Part shown: positions 42,020-42,923 of the stretch, in pieces
How positions within the stretch are numbered: the first letter of the stretch is position 1
Layout: each line of letters begins with the position of its first letter
The notes under the pieces: model-generated
Databases searched by the model: none
Told to the model about the DNA's origin: nothing
The model's input: the letters and a program-made list of their open reading frames with translations, nothing else
Assembly: GCA_036278835.1 (NCBI GenBank)
Contig: DASUKH010000055.1
Location: forward strand, 1-42,923
Origin: DATARH01 sp036278835
Lineage (GTDB): Bacteria > Pseudomonadota > Alphaproteobacteria > ATCC43930 > CGMCC-115725
Direction of reading: 5' to 3'
Length of the DNA: 42,923 nt
Made by a program: the position numbers and the translations under genes

Positions 42020-42098
42020 GGGGGCGATGGGGCGCCTCCGCCCTCACCCACCGCTCGCGTTGCGAGCGGTCCCCCCTCTCCCGCAGTGCGGGAGAGGG
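41980..42098. repeat. Four-hairpin composite repeat, copy B
   Basis: This about 119-bp element contains the same four palindromic modules as 31051-31158, in reverse orientation: CCCTCTCCCCC/GGGGGAGAGGG, GGTGAGGG/CCCTCACC, ACCGCTCGC/GCGAGCGGT, and CCCTCTCCCGCA/TGCGGGAGAGGG. Its left end is translated as the tail of the upstream acyltransferase. It separates that gene from a convergent DUF29 gene. Confidence 0.85.
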
Positions 42099-42129
42099 TT
42101 TGGCGCGCGTCCTGACAAGCGAAGCGATT

Positions 42130-42591
42130 TCAGCGCGGTTCCGGGAACCAATCGTCGCCGCCGGTGCCGAGGATCTGGTCGAGCGTGTACGGGCATTCGA
42201 CCGGGATGCGGCTCATCAGCCCCGGCAGATCGCGTTCCAGGCGGCGCACCAAGCGCAGGGCCACGCGATAACGATCCGGGAGATCGAGCTTTGTGATGAT
42301 GGTCCGCGTGAGCTTCTTGTCCAGCTGAGTCCGCCACTCGATGATCTCATCGCGCCAGTGGTTGGCCGGTTCGCTGAGCCCGGAGTATTCAAGCTTCAGG
42401 AAATGCTCGATAATGTGCTCGCACAGCGATTGCGCGGCGCTCAGTTCGCTGCGTCCCAAATCCTCGATCTCCTCGGCGATCAGGTCGTAGTCGAGCCGAT
42501 TGGCGCCGACCGGGCCGCGGCGCAGCAATTCCGCCTGCTCCTGCGTCCAGGCGTAGAAATCGTCGTCGTAAAGCGATCCGTCCGGGGTCAT
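42130..42591 (-). CDS. DUF29 family protein
   Basis: A 153-residue protein of the DUF29 family, common in cyanobacteria and alphaproteobacteria and without known activity. The hallmarks are SLYDDDFYAWTQEQAELLRRG at the N-terminus and DLIAEEIEDLGRSELSAAQS, followed by CEHIIEHFLKLEYS and WRDEIIEWRTQLDKKLT. The C-terminus CPYTLDQILGTGGDDWFPE is also usual for the family. It appears fully alpha-helical and cytoplasmic. The ATG at 42591 directly precedes the conserved start; the upstream frame is Arg-rich and not convincing. Its 3' end lies about 30 bp beyond the composite repeat. Confidence 0.9.
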   Translation of the reverse strand: MTPDGSLYDDDFYAWTQEQAELLRRGPVGANRLDYDLIAEEIEDLGRSELSAAQSLCEHIIEHFLKLEYSGLSEPANHWRDEIIEWRTQLDKKLTRTIITKLDLPDRYRVALRLVRRLERDLPGLMSRIPVECPYTLDQILGTGGDDWFPEPR

Positions 42592-42681
42592 GTTCAACAG
42601 CCTAGCACAGCCGGCAGGCGCGACAAAACGAGAACGGGGCGCTAGAATTCGCCCCGGCACAACGCAGAGGAAATCGGGCCG

Positions 42682-42923
42682 ATGGTAACGGTCGCCGCGA
42701 TCTCGAGCCAGATCTGGGACATGAAGTACCGGCTGAAGGGGCCGGGCGGCGAGCCCGTTGACCGGACGATCGAGGATACCTGGCGACGGATCGCGCGGGC
42801 CTGCGCCGCGCCGGAGAAAGACCCGGCGCACTGGGCCGAGCGGTTCTACGAGGCGATCGCCGATTTCCGCTTTCTGCCGGCCGGCCGGGTCATTGCCGGC
42901 GCCGGCGCCGAGCGCGATGTGAC
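42682..42923 (+). CDS. nrdJ: Adenosylcobalamin-dependent ribonucleotide reductase, N-terminal part
   Basis: The first 80 codons of a gene that continues beyond the window. SQIWDMKYRLKGPGGEPVD, RTIEDTWRRIARACAAPEK and FRFLPAGRVIAGAGAERDV are the usual N-terminal sequence of class II, vitamin B12-dependent ribonucleoside-diphosphate reductase, which makes deoxynucleotides with or without oxygen. GAGGAAA lies upstream of the ATG at 42682. The 90-bp gap to the divergent DUF29 gene is too short to hold a cobalamin riboswitch of usual size. Confidence 0.88.
   Translation, partial: MVTVAAISSQIWDMKYRLKGPGGEPVDRTIEDTWRRIARACAAPEKDPAHWAERFYEAIADFRFLPAGRVIAGAGAERDV

Noticed and set aside
42592..42681. 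Cobalamin riboswitch ahead of nrdJ
   Set aside because: The gap is only 90 bp and I see no B12-box-like sequence.

Overview
The window is about 68% GC by eye and reads as chromosomal DNA of an alphaproteobacterium, probably Rhodospirillales- or Hyphomicrobiales-like. This is inferred from the short (type 2) prolyl-tRNA synthetase next to a LolCE-type permease and LolD, the CpaC/CpaD/TadD pilus genes, an ftsE-ftsX-ydcF-plsC block, a class II (B12) ribonucleotide reductase start, and palindromic CATGGCCGGG repeats of a kind common in that class. I saw no phage, transposase, CRISPR array, rRNA or tRNA.

Layout. 1-2.55 kb: GH15 glucoamylase-like enzyme divergent from a cysteine hydrolase. 2.8-6.7 kb: proS, an unknown 122-aa gene, lolE and lolD. 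6.8-9.4 kb (minus): unknown exported protein, a phosphoesterase and a small membrane protein. 9.6-12.6 kb: cpaC-cpaD-tadD, an incomplete tad set. 12.7-14.5 kb: exported YX4D-repeat protein, ECF sigma factor and anti-sigma factor, with a candidate ECF promoter ahead of the first. 14.5-22.5 kb (minus): a GrdB/PrdB-like reductase component whose frame is interrupted by a UGA best read as selenocysteine, an MscS channel, a GMC oxidoreductase, a two-subunit CoA-transferase, an N-formylglutamate amidohydrolase and an M23 peptidase. 22.9-31.0 kb: a glycan island with an ABC exporter, a glycosidase-glycosyltransferase fusion and galE on the minus strand, and ugd plus a UDP-xylose synthase on the plus strand. 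31.8-36.7 kb: a complete livGFHMK-type uptake operon. 36.8-38.8 kb (minus): a GT2 glycosyltransferase with a YkoP-like partner. 39.0-42.0 kb: ftsE, ftsX, ydcF-like, plsC-like. 42.1-42.9 kb: DUF29 gene and the first 80 codons of nrdJ.

The strongest unusual signals are: (i) the in-frame UGA in a UxxC context, followed at 17 nt by a compact hairpin with a G in its apical loop, which predicts a selenoprotein; (ii) the one-polypeptide glycosidase/GT2 fusion inside an operon that also supplies nucleotide sugars and an exporter; (iii) two copies of a four-hairpin, about 110-120 bp element, one of which supplies the last codons and stop of a plsC gene; and (iv) a short AT-rich island inside proS. Small palindromic or tandem repeats sit in at least six intergenic or operon-internal positions.
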